A stretch of 11,187 nt of DNA from Trueperaceae bacterium (lineage in GTDB: Bacteria; Deinococcota; Deinococci; Deinococcales; Trueperaceae), in assembly GCA_007130355.1 (NCBI GenBank), contig SLSQ01000300.1:1-11187 (forward strand), in the 5' to 3' direction. Shown one piece after another: positions 1 to 6,790 of this stretch. The translations under genes and the position numbers were made by a program. Each line of letters begins with the position of its first letter. The stretch's first letter is position 1. A model generated the notes under the pieces. It searched no databases, was not told the DNA's origin, and saw only the letters and a program-made list of their open reading frames with translations.

Positions 1-36
1 GGTCCGCGCCGCGACGCCGGACCCCGCCCTTCGGGA

Positions 37-65
37 TTGACGTACGTCGATGCATCGACGATGAT
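37..65 (+). promoter_or_regulatory. Candidate arsR promoter with palindromic operator
   Basis: TTGACG (37-42) and GATGAT (60-65) lie 17 bp apart and resemble a sigma70 -35/-10 pair; the key A and T of the -10 are present. Between them lies a perfect 16-bp palindrome (45-60, CGTCGATGCATCGACG), overlapped by a 10-bp palindrome (39-48, GACGTACGTC). An ArsR dimer bound here would block RNA polymerase, the usual autorepression layout for the family. The predicted transcription start is about 72-73, at the arsR ATG chosen here. Promoter and operator are inferred from pattern only. Confidence 0.55.
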
Positions 66-72
66 CGATGCC

Positions 73-453
73 ATGGACGCCGCCCTCCGCTACCTCCGAG
101 CCCTCTCCGACCCGACCCGACTGCGGATCGCTTCGTTCCTCGCCGACCCGGTCCGAAGCTGCTGCAGCCGCGACGACGGCGTCTGCGGCTGCGACCTCGA
201 AGCGGTCCTCGGGCTCGCGCAACCGACGATCAGCCACCATATGAAGCGACTGGTCGAGGCCGGCCTCGTCCGCAGCGAGAAGCGCGGACGCTGGACCTAC
301 TACGAGCTGGACGGCGCGGCGTTCGACGCCCTCGCCACCGAGTTCGCACGGCTGGCGCGCGCCTCCGAGGCGACCGCCGAACGCGCGAGCGGGGTCGCGC
401 GGGGCGACGGCCCGCGCCGCGACGCACGGACGAGCGGACCCACCGCCTCGTGA
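73..453 (+). CDS. arsR: ArsR/SmtB-family arsenic-responsive repressor
   Basis: This small winged-helix protein (126 aa from this start) should repress the ars operon and release DNA when As(III) binds. The N-terminal helix reads ALRYLRALSDPTRLRIASFL, a family hallmark. The metal site lies at residues 30-40 (SCCSRDDGVCGCDL): Cys30, Cys31, Cys38 and Cys40, the last two forming the CxCDL arrangement typical of arsenic sensors. The recognition helix follows (LAQPTISHHMKRLVEAGLV), then the wing (RSEKRGRWTYYEL). The last ~30 residues are a low-complexity Ala/Arg-rich tail. Start: TTG 37 and ATG 61 are in frame, but no ribosome site precedes any candidate, and ATG 73 coincides with the predicted transcription start, so a leaderless mRNA is proposed. 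Its stop overlaps the GTG of acr3 by 4 bases. Family call is secure; exact start is not. Confidence 0.93.
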   Translation: MDAALRYLRALSDPTRLRIASFLADPVRSCCSRDDGVCGCDLEAVLGLAQPTISHHMKRLVEAGLVRSEKRGRWTYYELDGAAFDALATEFARLARASEATAERASGVARGDGPRRDARTSGPTAS

Positions 454-1646
454 ACCGAGGGCTTTCGGTCCTGGACCGCTACCTCACGCTCTGGATCTTC
501 GTCGCGATGGCGGTCGGGGTCGCGATCGGCACGGTCGCACCGGGGTTCAGCGCCTTCCTGGACCGCCTCTCGGTCGGGAGCACGAACGTGCCGATCGCGG
601 TCGGACTGATCGCGATGATGTACCCGCCGCTCGCCAAGGTCCGCTACGGCCGACTGCCCGAGGTGTTCCGCGACGTGCGCGTCCTCGCCCTCTCCCTCGT
701 GCAGAACTGGCTGATCGGTCCGGTCCTCATGTTCGGACTCGCCGTCGCGTTCCTGCGCGACCACCCCGAGTACATGACGGGCCTGATCCTCATCGGCCTG
801 GCGCGCTGCATCGCCATGGTCCTGGTCTGGAACCAGCTGGCCGAGGGCGACTCGGAGTACGCGGCCGGCCTGGTCGCCTTCAACAGCGTCTTCCAGATCG
901 TCTTCTTCGGGGCGTACGCCTGGCTGTTCCTGACGGTCCTGCCGCCCCTCTTCGGCCTCGAGGGAGCGATCGTGGACCTCGGCATCGGCGAGATCTTCGC
1001 GGCCGTCGCGGTCTACCTGGGCCTGCCGTTCGCGGCCGGAATCGCGACCCGCGCGGTATGGATCCCGCGGCTGGGCCGGGCGCGGTTCGACGCGGAGGTC
1101 CTCCCCCGCATCGCGCCGCTCACCCTCATCGCCCTGCTCTTCACGATCGCCGCGATGTTCGCGCTCAAGGGCGGCACCGTGCTGCAGATCCCGTTCGACG
1201 TCGTCCGCATCGCGGTGCCGCTGCTGCTCTACTTCGTGGCGATGTTCTTCGTGTCGTTCGCGATGGGCCGGATCGTGGGCGCCGACTACCGGCGCACCGT
1301 CACCCTCTCGTTCACCGCCGCCAGCAACAACTTCGAGCTGGCGCTCGCGGTCGCGATCGGCGTCTTCGGGCTCGGCTCGGGCGTCGCCTTCGCCGCCGTC
1401 ATCGGTCCCCTGGTCGAGGTGCCGGTCCTGATCGGTCTGGTCACCGTCGCGCTCTGGCTCCGGCGGCGCCTCTACCCGCACGCCGACCACGCCGCCGTCC
1501 TGGCCCGGGAGGACCCGACGGACGCCGATCTGCACGCGGTCGCCGCCGCCTCGTGCCCACCGACCGCCGCCCGGGTCGAACGGGCCGCCTGGGAGGACCG
1601 CCGCCGCACGGCGTACGCGCTCCTCGCGCAGCGAGGGCGCCCGTGA
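450..1646 (+). CDS. acr3: ACR3-type arsenite efflux permease
   Basis: This inner-membrane carrier should expel arsenite, the product of ArsC. It has about ten hydrophobic helices between residues 12 and 338. ACR3 signatures are visible: the start of the fold (RYLTLWIFVAMAVGVAIG), VPIAVGLIAMMYPPLAKV, and GLARCIAMVLVWNQLAEGD, which holds the conserved Cys120 needed for transport in characterised ACR3 proteins. A second motif, TAASNNFELALAVAIGVFG, holds the conserved acidic residue Glu296. The family is usually about 340-360 aa. This protein has 398 because of a charged cytosolic tail (about 343-398) with one extra Cys (369). The GTG start overlaps the arsR stop (GTGA) and no good ribosome site is seen, so translation is probably coupled. 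The arsC start overlaps the stop in the same way. Confidence 0.95.
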   Translation: MNRGLSVLDRYLTLWIFVAMAVGVAIGTVAPGFSAFLDRLSVGSTNVPIAVGLIAMMYPPLAKVRYGRLPEVFRDVRVLALSLVQNWLIGPVLMFGLAVAFLRDHPEYMTGLILIGLARCIAMVLVWNQLAEGDSEYAAGLVAFNSVFQIVFFGAYAWLFLTVLPPLFGLEGAIVDLGIGEIFAAVAVYLGLPFAAGIATRAVWIPRLGRARFDAEVLPRIAPLTLIALLFTIAAMFALKGGTVLQIPFDVVRIAVPLLLYFVAMFFVSFAMGRIVGADYRRTVTLSFTAASNNFELALAVAIGVFGLGSGVAFAAVIGPLVEVPVLIGLVTVALWLRRRLYPHADHAAVLAREDPTDADLHAVAAASCPPTAARVERAAWEDRRRTAYALLAQRGRP

Positions 1647-2080
1647 GGGTGCTCGTGCTCTGCACCCACAACAGCGCCCGCAGCCAGATGGCGGAAGGCT
1701 GGCTGCGCCACCACGCCGCCCGACGCGGCCGGACGATCGAGGTGCATTCGGCGGGCACCGAAGCGACGCGGGTGAAGCCGGAAGCGGTCGCCGTGATGGA
1801 CGAGATCGGCGTCGACCTACGCGGCCACGCCTCCAAGACGCTCTTCGACCTGCCCGACCCGTGGCGCTTCGACCTGGTCTGGACGGTCTGCGACGCCGCG
1901 GCCGAAGCGTGCCCGGCCTACCCGGCCGCCACCGCGCGGCTCCACGCCTCGTTCCCCGACCCGAGCGGCCACGACCTGGAGCGCTGGCGTGCCGTGCGCG
2001 ACGCGATCGGAGCGGCCAGCGAGCGCCTCGTCGCGGTCGTGGCCGAGGACCGCGTGCCGACCGAAGCGGACCTGGCCTGA
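1643..2080 (+). CDS. arsC: Arsenate reductase, thioredoxin-coupled LMW-phosphatase type
   Basis: This 145-aa cytosolic enzyme reduces As(V) to As(III) for export by the ACR3 pump. The N-terminal P-loop is CTHNSAR (Cys7-x5-Arg13) followed by SQMAEG. The two resolving cysteines sit in VCDAAAEACP (Cys83, Cys90), and the general acid is Asp106 in FPDPSG. These match Cys10/Cys82/Cys89/Asp105 of the Staphylococcus pI258 ArsC fold, so reduction probably depends on thioredoxin rather than glutaredoxin. No thioredoxin gene is nearby. The GTG start overlaps the acr3 stop by 4 bases; a weak GAGGG lies about 6 bases upstream. It is the last gene of the operon. Confidence 0.95.
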   Translation: MRVLVLCTHNSARSQMAEGWLRHHAARRGRTIEVHSAGTEATRVKPEAVAVMDEIGVDLRGHASKTLFDLPDPWRFDLVWTVCDAAAEACPAYPAATARLHASFPDPSGHDLERWRAVRDAIGAASERLVAVVAEDRVPTEADLA

Positions 2081-2117
2081 CGACCGTGCGCAGAGGCGTC
2101 GCTCGGAGCACGGTCGT
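2080..2117. terminator. Hairpin between arsC and the flavodoxin-like gene
   Basis: ACGACCGTGC (2080-2089) and GCACGGTCGT (2108-2117) are perfect reverse complements (10-bp stem, 18-nt loop). The stem begins on the last base of the arsC stop codon and lies 23 bases before the end of the convergent gene, so it could end transcription from both sides. There is no T-run, so termination efficiency is uncertain. Confidence 0.5.
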
Positions 2118-2140
2118 GCGTCACGGCTGTCTCCCTCGGT

Positions 2141-2683
2141 TCAGTCGTCGGCCGCGTCGGCCGTCCGGGCCTGCGCTGCGCGTCCCAGCTCGGCGCCCCA
2201 AGCGCGGGCGCGCTCCTCCTCGCCCTCCGCGAGAGGACCGGTCATGCCGGTCACCCAGAACGATTCCGGCGGCACGACCGTGGCGAAGCCGAGGGTCCGC
2301 AAGCGCCGGGCGATCGCACGATCGGCACGCCCGAGACGCCGCACCCAGCGGGGCTCCTCGATCACCGTGCCGAACGCGGCCGCCGCCGTCCCGTCGGCCA
2401 CCCCCTGCAGCCCCCCGAGCCACTCGCGGATGCCGATCGAGGCGGACACCAGCGGCACGTCCACCTCCTGAGCCGCGGCCCGGCGCGAATCCGGGCGGCT
2501 CAGCCCGAACCGGTGCGTCGGCCCGCCCACCGCCAGCAGGCCGACCGTGGGCTCGAGCACCCTCGGCGCGGCGCCGACCTCGTGGATCTCGACCGGCATG
2601 GTGTCGCGCACGCCGTCGGCGATCGCTTCGGCGATCCGTGCCCCGTTCCCGAACATCGATTCGAACACCACCCATGCCCGCAT
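2141..2683 (-). CDS. Flavodoxin-domain protein
   Basis: A 180-aa soluble protein with a long-chain-flavodoxin-like fold, expected to bind FMN and act as an electron carrier or small oxidoreductase. The N-terminal beta strand and phosphate loop are WVVFESMFGNGARIAEAIADGV (loop residues 8-14, SMFGNG replacing the usual T/S-x-T-G-N-T). The second FMN-contact strand is LLAVGGPTHRFGLSRP (49-64). The C-terminal block PPESFWVTGMTGPLAEGE (138-155) matches a flavodoxin group common in actinobacteria and related phyla. The physiological partner is unknown. Start ATG is supported by a perfect AAGGAGGT seven bases upstream. It converges on arsC and diverges from the hydrolase gene (178-bp gap). The last ten residues are an Ala/Asp-rich tail. 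Confidence 0.85.
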   Translation of the reverse strand: MRAWVVFESMFGNGARIAEAIADGVRDTMPVEIHEVGAAPRVLEPTVGLLAVGGPTHRFGLSRPDSRRAAAQEVDVPLVSASIGIREWLGGLQGVADGTAAAAFGTVIEEPRWVRRLGRADRAIARRLRTLGFATVVPPESFWVTGMTGPLAEGEEERARAWGAELGRAAQARTADAADD

Positions 2684-2849
2684 CGCGGGACCTCCTTCGC
2701 GTCGCGTCGGGACGCGGCGCGCCCGCCGATCGGATGCGGTACCGGCGACGGTGCGCCGGGCGTCTCGACGCGCCCTCGCCCGCACGATGCCCCCACCGCC
2801 CCGGAACCGCCAGGGACGATCCGCCCGCGGGTCCGCACGGCGCGGCCGG

Positions 2850-2855
2850 TACGAT
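2850..2855 (+). promoter_or_regulatory. Candidate -10 box of a leaderless hydrolase mRNA
   Basis: TACGAT ends six bases before the GTG at 2862, and no Shine-Dalgarno sequence precedes that GTG. This spacing places the transcription start at or next to the start codon. No convincing -35 is visible. The same hexamer precedes the AEC gene. Confidence 0.45.
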
Positions 2856-2861
2856 GCGCGG

Positions 2862-3848
2862 GTGCCTTCCTGGGCGATCTGGACCCTCGCGGGAGCGACG
2901 CTCGCCGCCCTCGTCGCGATCACGGGCGTCGCGGTGCTGGCGTCGGTCCTCACGCGCTCGATGACGCGGCCGGTGCGGTTCGGGCCCCGGCCGCCGCTCG
3001 ACACGGTGGGGCTCGACGTGGCGCCGGTCCGACTGCGCAGCGACGACGGTCTCGCCCTCGCGGCACGGCACGTGCGCGTCCCGGACCGTCGCGCGACGGT
3101 GATCGTGCTCTCCGGCATCCACGAACCGCCCGCCGCCGCCTGGCTCGGGCACGCGCGCCTGCTGGCCGCGCACGGCTACGCCTCGCTGTTGCTCGAGATG
3201 CGCGCGCACGGCGAGAGCGACGGGGACCGGATCGGGCTGGGCGTGCTCGAGGTGCGCGACGTGGCGGCGGCGGTCCGGCACCTGCGCGCCGACGATGCGG
3301 CGGGCACCACGCCGATCGCGCTGTTCGGCTGGTCGATGGGCGGCGCCGCCGCCCTCAACGCCGCCGCACGCCTGCCGGAGGTCGGCGCCGTGATCACGTC
3401 GGCGGCGTTCTCGTCGTGGAGCGACGTGGTGGTCGACGTGGCGCGCGGCACGTTGGGCCCGGCCGCCGAGTCGATGCGGCCGTTCCTCGACCTGCACCTG
3501 CGCCGGGCCTACGGTCCGGAGGCGCGGACGCTCGTCCCCACCCGCTCGATCGCCGAACTGGGGGAGCGTCCGCTGCTTCTGATGCACGCCCGGCACGATC
3601 CCGGCGTTCCGGTGGCGTCGCTGCACCGGCTCGTCGCGGCCGCTCCGCCGCAGGTGCAGGTCTGGATCCGCGACGCCGCGGACCACGAGGTGGTACGCCC
3701 CACAGCGTTCGAACGACCGTGGGAGGACCCTCCGTACGCGGAACGGATCGTCGGCTTCCTGAACGCCTGGACGGACGCCGGAGGCGCGTCGCCGGCGGCG
3801 CCCGAGCGGGACGTTCGGCCGTCGCCGAACGACCGTTCCCCCGCGTAG
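2862..3848 (+). CDS. Membrane-anchored alpha/beta hydrolase
   Basis: A 328-aa serine hydrolase with one N-terminal hydrophobic segment (about 5-30, WAIWTLAGATLAALVAITGV), probably a signal anchor that leaves the catalytic domain outside the cytoplasm. The nucleophile elbow is GWSMG with Ser158. The likely acid is Asp246 (ARHDPGVP) and the base His275 (AADHEVV), in the order and spacing of the fold. The strand LSGIHEPP (83-90) holds the probable oxyanion loop. The layout resembles the YfhR/Bem46-like hydrolases, whose substrates are mostly unknown, so no reaction is assigned. GTG 2862 is chosen because the protein begins just before the anchor and TACGAT lies six bases upstream. The coding frame remains open upstream, but without recognisable sequence. 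The C-terminal ~20 residues are low complexity. Confidence 0.85.
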   Translation: MPSWAIWTLAGATLAALVAITGVAVLASVLTRSMTRPVRFGPRPPLDTVGLDVAPVRLRSDDGLALAARHVRVPDRRATVIVLSGIHEPPAAAWLGHARLLAAHGYASLLLEMRAHGESDGDRIGLGVLEVRDVAAAVRHLRADDAAGTTPIALFGWSMGGAAALNAAARLPEVGAVITSAAFSSWSDVVVDVARGTLGPAAESMRPFLDLHLRRAYGPEARTLVPTRSIAELGERPLLLMHARHDPGVPVASLHRLVAAAPPQVQVWIRDAADHEVVRPTAFERPWEDPPYAERIVGFLNAWTDAGGASPAAPERDVRPSPNDRSPA

Positions 3849-3851
3849 CCT
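3846..3851 (+). promoter_or_regulatory. Possible -10 box for the SDR gene
   Basis: TAGCCT overlaps the stop codon of the hydrolase gene. A start about 7 bases downstream would fall at 3857-3859, the first bases of the hairpin 3856-3891. No -35 match is seen, and the TAnnnT pattern is short, so this is weak. Confidence 0.25.
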
Positions 3852-3855
3852 GACG

Positions 3856-3891
3856 GGGATCCGGCGGAGCCGAAGCGCGGCTCCCGGACCC
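3856..3891 (+). other. Imperfect hairpin abutting the SDR ribosome site
   Basis: The inner stem is GGAGCCG (3866-3872) with CGGCTCC (3878-3884) around an AAGCG loop. An outer stem pairs 3856-3858 and 3860-3863 with 3885-3891, leaving one bulged A and a two-base bulge. It fills the gap between the hydrolase stop and the GAGAGG ribosome site (3892-3897). It could be the hydrolase terminator or a 5'-end structure of the SDR mRNA. Confidence 0.5.
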
Positions 3892-3910
3892 GAGAGGAAC
3901 GGTGGTACGC

Positions 3911-4675
3911 ATGCGGCTCCAGGACAAGGTGGTCGTCATCACGGGCGCGGGTGCGGGCATGGGACGCGCCATGGCGCTCCGCTTCGTTGCCGAAGGGGCC
4001 AAGGTCGTCGCTGGGGACGTGGCGGAGGACCGGCTCGTCGCCTTGGCGCAGGAGGTCGAGGCGGCCGGCGGGACCCTCACGACCGTCGCGGGCGACGTGT
4101 CGAAGCGCGACGACGCCGAAGCGCTCGTCCGGACCGCGATCGAGCGGTACGGCGGACTGCACGCACTCGTGAACAACGCCGGCGTGATGGATCAGTTCCA
4201 GGGCGTCGCCACCGTCGACGACGCGACCTGGGAACGCCTCATGGCGATCAACCTGTACGGTCCGATGGTCACGTCGCGCGCCGCGGTGCGGCACATGAAG
4301 GAGCACGGCGGCGGCGCGATCGTCAACGTCGCCTCGGTCGCCGGCGTGGGCGGCGGCGCGGCCGGTGCCGCGTACACCGCCTCGAAGCACGGCCTGATCG
4401 GCCTGACCCGCAACACCGCCTTCGTCTACGCGCAACAGGGGATCCGCTGCAACGCGATCATCGCGGGCGGCGTCGCCACGCGCATCCAGGAGACGATCGA
4501 TCCGGCGAAGATCGATCAGGAGGCGATGGCCCAGCTCGGCAAGTGGCACGCGGCGGTTCCGGACCAGCTTCAGCCCGAGGACATCGCGAACCTCACTCTG
4601 TTCCTCGTCTCCGACGAGGCCAAGAAGATCAACGGCGCCCTGGTCGCCGCCGACGCCGGCTGGACGGCGGCCTGA
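3911..4675 (+). CDS. Classical SDR-family NAD(P)-dependent oxidoreductase
   Basis: A 254-aa short-chain dehydrogenase/reductase of about standard length. The cofactor loop is TGAGAGMG (11-18). Asp36 at the end of the second strand (VVAGDV) suggests NAD(H) rather than NADP(H). NNAG is at 88-91, and the catalytic set is Asn114 (INLYG), Ser142 (ASVAG), Tyr155 and Lys159 (YTASK). The C-terminal part (PEDIANLTLFLVSDEAKKI, then NGALVAADAGW) is typical of the glucose/3-oxoacyl reductase-like classical group. The substrate cannot be told. GAGAGG (3892-3897) lies upstream: 4 bases before an in-frame GTG at 3902 and 13 before ATG 3911. ATG is preferred because MRLQDKVVVITGAG is the usual N-terminus, but GTG 3902 (257 aa) is possible. 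It converges on the aldo/keto reductase gene. Confidence 0.92.
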   Translation: MRLQDKVVVITGAGAGMGRAMALRFVAEGAKVVAGDVAEDRLVALAQEVEAAGGTLTTVAGDVSKRDDAEALVRTAIERYGGLHALVNNAGVMDQFQGVATVDDATWERLMAINLYGPMVTSRAAVRHMKEHGGGAIVNVASVAGVGGGAAGAAYTASKHGLIGLTRNTAFVYAQQGIRCNAIIAGGVATRIQETIDPAKIDQEAMAQLGKWHAAVPDQLQPEDIANLTLFLVSDEAKKINGALVAADAGWTAA

Positions 4676-4706
4676 ACGCGGCCCGGCCGACCGGTCCGAA
4701 CGGAGG

Positions 4707-4742
4707 GAAGGGTCCCGTCGGCGCGTGCCGGCGGGACCCTTC
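4707..4742. terminator. Strong bidirectional hairpin between SDR and aldo/keto reductase genes
   Basis: A 16-bp stem (4707-4722 with 4727-4742, one G-T pair, GCGT loop) lies midway between two convergent genes. The arms read GAAGGGTCCCGTCGGC and GCCGGCGGGACCCTTC. The A/T-containing outer part gives a short T pair on each strand but no long T-run. Its position and stability make it the clearest terminator in the window. Confidence 0.75.
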
Positions 4743-4772
4743 GCGTGCGGCACGGGCACGTACGCACCGCGG

Positions 4773-5621
4773 TCAGTCGGGGATCACGTCCATCGTGTCC
4801 GGGTGCGAACCGATCCGCCCCTCCTCGCCCCGGTCGAGGGCGTCGATCGCCCGCATCTGCGCCGGGTCGAGCTCGAAGTCGAAGAGCGCCAGGTTCTCCT
4901 CGATCCGGGCCGGCGTGACCGACTTCGGGAACACCACGTCGCCGCGCTGCAGGTGCCACCGCAGCGTGACCTGCGCCGGGGTGCGGCCGACGGCTTCGGC
5001 GACGGCGATGATCACCGGCTCCTGGGTGACGCGCCCCTTCGCGATCGGCGCCCACGCCTCGGTGAGGATGCCGTGCTCCTGGCCGTAGCGCCGGACCGAC
5101 GCGTTGTGGAAGTAGGGGTGCGCCTCGACCTGGTTCACGGCAGGGACCGTGTCGGTCTCGGCCGCGAGCCGGTCCAGGTGGTCGGGCTGGAAGTTCGAGA
5201 CGCCGATCGACCGTGCGCGCCCCTGGTCGCGGAACTCCTCGAGCGTACGCCACGTCGACACGAAGTCGCCGCCGTACAGGGTTGGAAGCGGCCAGTGGAT
5301 CAGGAACAGGTCCACGTGGTCGAGCCCGAGCTCGGCCAACGTTCGGTCGAACGCGAGGCGCGCGTCGTCGGGCAGGTGCTGGCCGTTGTTCAGCTTGCTG
5401 GTGACGAACACCTCCTCGCGCTGGAGGCCGGAGGCGCGGATCGCCTCGCCGACGCCGCGCTCGTTCTTGTACATCTGCGCGGTGTCGACGTGGCGGTAGC
5501 CGAGCTCGAGCGCCCGCCCGACCGCCTCGGCGGTCGCTTCGGGCGGGATCTGGTAGGTGCCGAACCCGAGCTGCGGGATCGTGCGGCCGTCGTTCATGCG
5601 GAGGGTGGGGACGTGGGACAT
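4773..5621 (-). CDS. Aldo/keto reductase (2,5-diketogluconate reductase-like)
   Basis: A 282-aa cytosolic NADPH-dependent carbonyl reductase with the TIM-barrel AKR signatures. The N-terminus is MNDGRTIPQLGFGTYQI. The catalytic tetrad is Asp46 and Tyr51 (HVDTAQMYKNE), Lys76 (TSKL) and His109 (LIHWP). The cofactor site includes GVSNFQPDHL (140-149), NQVEAHPY (163-170) and FPKSVTPARIEEN (231-243), whose Lys/Ser/Arg grip the 2'-phosphate of NADPH. Length and motifs fit the AKR5-like prokaryotic group acting on methylglyoxal, aldehydes or diketogluconate; the substrate is not predictable. AGGAG lies five bases before the ATG, and a TACGCT -10-like box is about 40 bases upstream. It is divergent from the AEC permease gene and convergent with the SDR gene. 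Confidence 0.93.
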   Translation of the reverse strand: MSHVPTLRMNDGRTIPQLGFGTYQIPPEATAEAVGRALELGYRHVDTAQMYKNERGVGEAIRASGLQREEVFVTSKLNNGQHLPDDARLAFDRTLAELGLDHVDLFLIHWPLPTLYGGDFVSTWRTLEEFRDQGRARSIGVSNFQPDHLDRLAAETDTVPAVNQVEAHPYFHNASVRRYGQEHGILTEAWAPIAKGRVTQEPVIIAVAEAVGRTPAQVTLRWHLQRGDVVFPKSVTPARIEENLALFDFELDPAQMRAIDALDRGEEGRIGSHPDTMDVIPD

Positions 5622-5661
5622 GGCGGCTCCTCTCGAACGGGGGGTCGTCGGATCGCCGGAC

Positions 5662-5667
5662 AGCGTA
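5662..5667 (-). promoter_or_regulatory. Candidate -10 box for the aldo/keto reductase gene
   Basis: On the minus strand this reads TACGCT, 40 bases before the ATG, leaving room for a leader of about 35 nt that carries the AGGAG site. The same hexamer precedes the SulP gene. No -35 match is obvious. Confidence 0.35.
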
Positions 5668-5728
5668 GCCCGCCGGCCGGCCGCCGAACCGTCCGCCTCG
5701 CGCCCGCCGGAGCGCGTTCCCCTTCGGA

Positions 5729-5734
5729 TACGAT
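5729..5734 (+). promoter_or_regulatory. Candidate -10 box of a leaderless AEC mRNA
   Basis: TACGAT ends eight bases before GTG 5743, which lacks a Shine-Dalgarno sequence. The same motif and similar spacing occur before the hydrolase gene at 2862. Transcription would start at or just before the GTG. Confidence 0.45.
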
Positions 5735-5742
5735 CCGGTCCC

Positions 5743-6660
5743 GTGCCGACCGTCGCCGCCGCCCTCGTGCCCGTCGCCCTGCTGATCGCGCTGGGCGTCG
5801 CGCTCAAGCGCGCGGGGTTCCTGCCGGACGCGTTCTGGCCGGGGCTCGACCGCCTGAACTACTGGCTCCTCTTCCCCGCCCTGATCTTCCTGAGCTTGGC
5901 GAACGCCGACGCCGCGCTCGAGGGGGCCGTTCCGGTCGCGCTCGCGATCTGGGCGGGCCTGGCGGCGGTCGCGTTCGGCGCGATGGGGCTCCGACGTGCC
6001 CGCGCCGCCGCCGGGCCGGCGTACACCTCCGTCTTCCAGGGCGCGATCCGGTTCAACTCGTACGTCGCCTTCCTGGTGGTGCCGGTTCTCCACCCGGGCA
6101 GCGAAGCGTTGACGGCGCTCTGCGTGGCGCTGACGGTCCCGGTGGTGAACGTTCTGTGCGTGGCGGTGCTCGCGCGGGACGGAGCGGGCGAAGCCCTGCG
6201 CACGCGCCAGGTGCTGACCCGCATCGCGACGAACCCGCTGATCGTGGCGTCGGTCCTGGGCGCGGCCGCGGGGCGGTCGGAGGTGCCGCTCGGGCCGTTC
6301 GCGGCGGCGCTCTCGATGCTCGGGGAGGCGTCGCTCGCGGCCGGCCTGCTGTCGGTCGGCGCGACCCTGCGGTTCCGGTCGGTCCGCGCGAGCTGGCGCT
6401 CGGTCGCGGCGTCGACGGCGGCGAAGTTCGTGGCGCTGCCGCTGGTGACCGGCGCGGTGGCCCTGGCGCTCGGCCTGGAGCCGGAACGGGTCGCGCCGTT
6501 GGTGCTGTTCCAGGCGCTCCCGACGGCGTCGGCGTCGTACGTGCTAGCTCGAGCGATGCGAGGGGACGAGACCCTGATGGCGTCGATCCTGGCGGTGCAG
6601 ACCGTCGCGGCGGCGGGGTGGCTGCCGCTGGTGCACGCGGTCACGTCGTGGCTGCTCTGA
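5743..6660 (+). CDS. AEC-family (auxin efflux carrier-like) permease
   Basis: A 305-aa integral membrane protein, a normal length for the bacterial AEC group of secondary carriers, whose known members move malonate, malate or other organic anions. About ten hydrophobic helices span the chain. Family motifs are FQGAIRFNSYVAF (98-110) in the first half and ALPTASASYVLARAMRGDE (258-276) in the second; both contain the helix-breaking residues that mark the transport core. TNPLI (163-167) starts the second half. The substrate is unknown. GTG 5743 is chosen because the first helix begins right after it and TACGAT lies eight bases upstream; the frame stays open upstream without hydrophobic or conserved sequence. 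It is divergent from the aldo/keto reductase gene and convergent with the universal stress gene. Confidence 0.88.
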   Translation: MPTVAAALVPVALLIALGVALKRAGFLPDAFWPGLDRLNYWLLFPALIFLSLANADAALEGAVPVALAIWAGLAAVAFGAMGLRRARAAAGPAYTSVFQGAIRFNSYVAFLVVPVLHPGSEALTALCVALTVPVVNVLCVAVLARDGAGEALRTRQVLTRIATNPLIVASVLGAAAGRSEVPLGPFAAALSMLGEASLAAGLLSVGATLRFRSVRASWRSVAASTAAKFVALPLVTGAVALALGLEPERVAPLVLFQALPTASASYVLARAMRGDETLMASILAVQTVAAAGWLPLVHAVTSWLL

Positions 6661-6706
6661 GCGGACGCCGCCGGTCCGGCGAGACCGTACGCCCTCGAAG
6701 CGTCCC

Positions 6707-6754
6707 ACGAAAACGACCGCGCACGTTGCGCGGCCCGTCCGGTCGTTCGCTTAT
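6707..6754 (-). ncRNA. Candidate small RNA A
   Basis: The predicted transcript (about 48 nt) begins near ATAAGCGAACGA, carries a G-rich stretch, then CCGCGCA-acg-TGCGCGG (6733-6717) and the tail TCGTTTTCGT. AACGA at the 5' side (6747-6743) can also pair with TCGTT just after the hairpin (6716-6712), closing an outer stem. Promoter, start and hairpin are shared with copy B. It could equally be a terminator for the AEC gene on the plus strand, but the dedicated promoter is not explained by that. Start and end are predicted, not observed. Confidence 0.45.
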
Positions 6755-6761
6755 GTTCCCC

Positions 6762-6790
6762 AAGGTACCGCGGTATGCGCGATTCGTCAA
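6762..6790 (-). promoter_or_regulatory. Sigma70-like promoter of element copy A
   Basis: Minus-strand TTGACG (6790-6785), a 17-base spacer and TACCTT (6767-6762). The -35 and the following AATC are identical in copy B. It points away from the universal stress gene, into a hairpin and then the 3' end of the oppositely oriented AEC gene, so no protein gene follows it. Confidence 0.6.

Noticed and set aside
300..2111. 603-codon minus-strand open frame across arsR-acr3-arsC, and similar long frames such as 4725-6914, 7463-9052 and 2121-3686
   Set aside because: They are Arg/Asp/Gly-rich shadows with no domain motifs, opposite or out of frame with genes that show clear catalytic or membrane signatures; expected in sequence this GC-rich.
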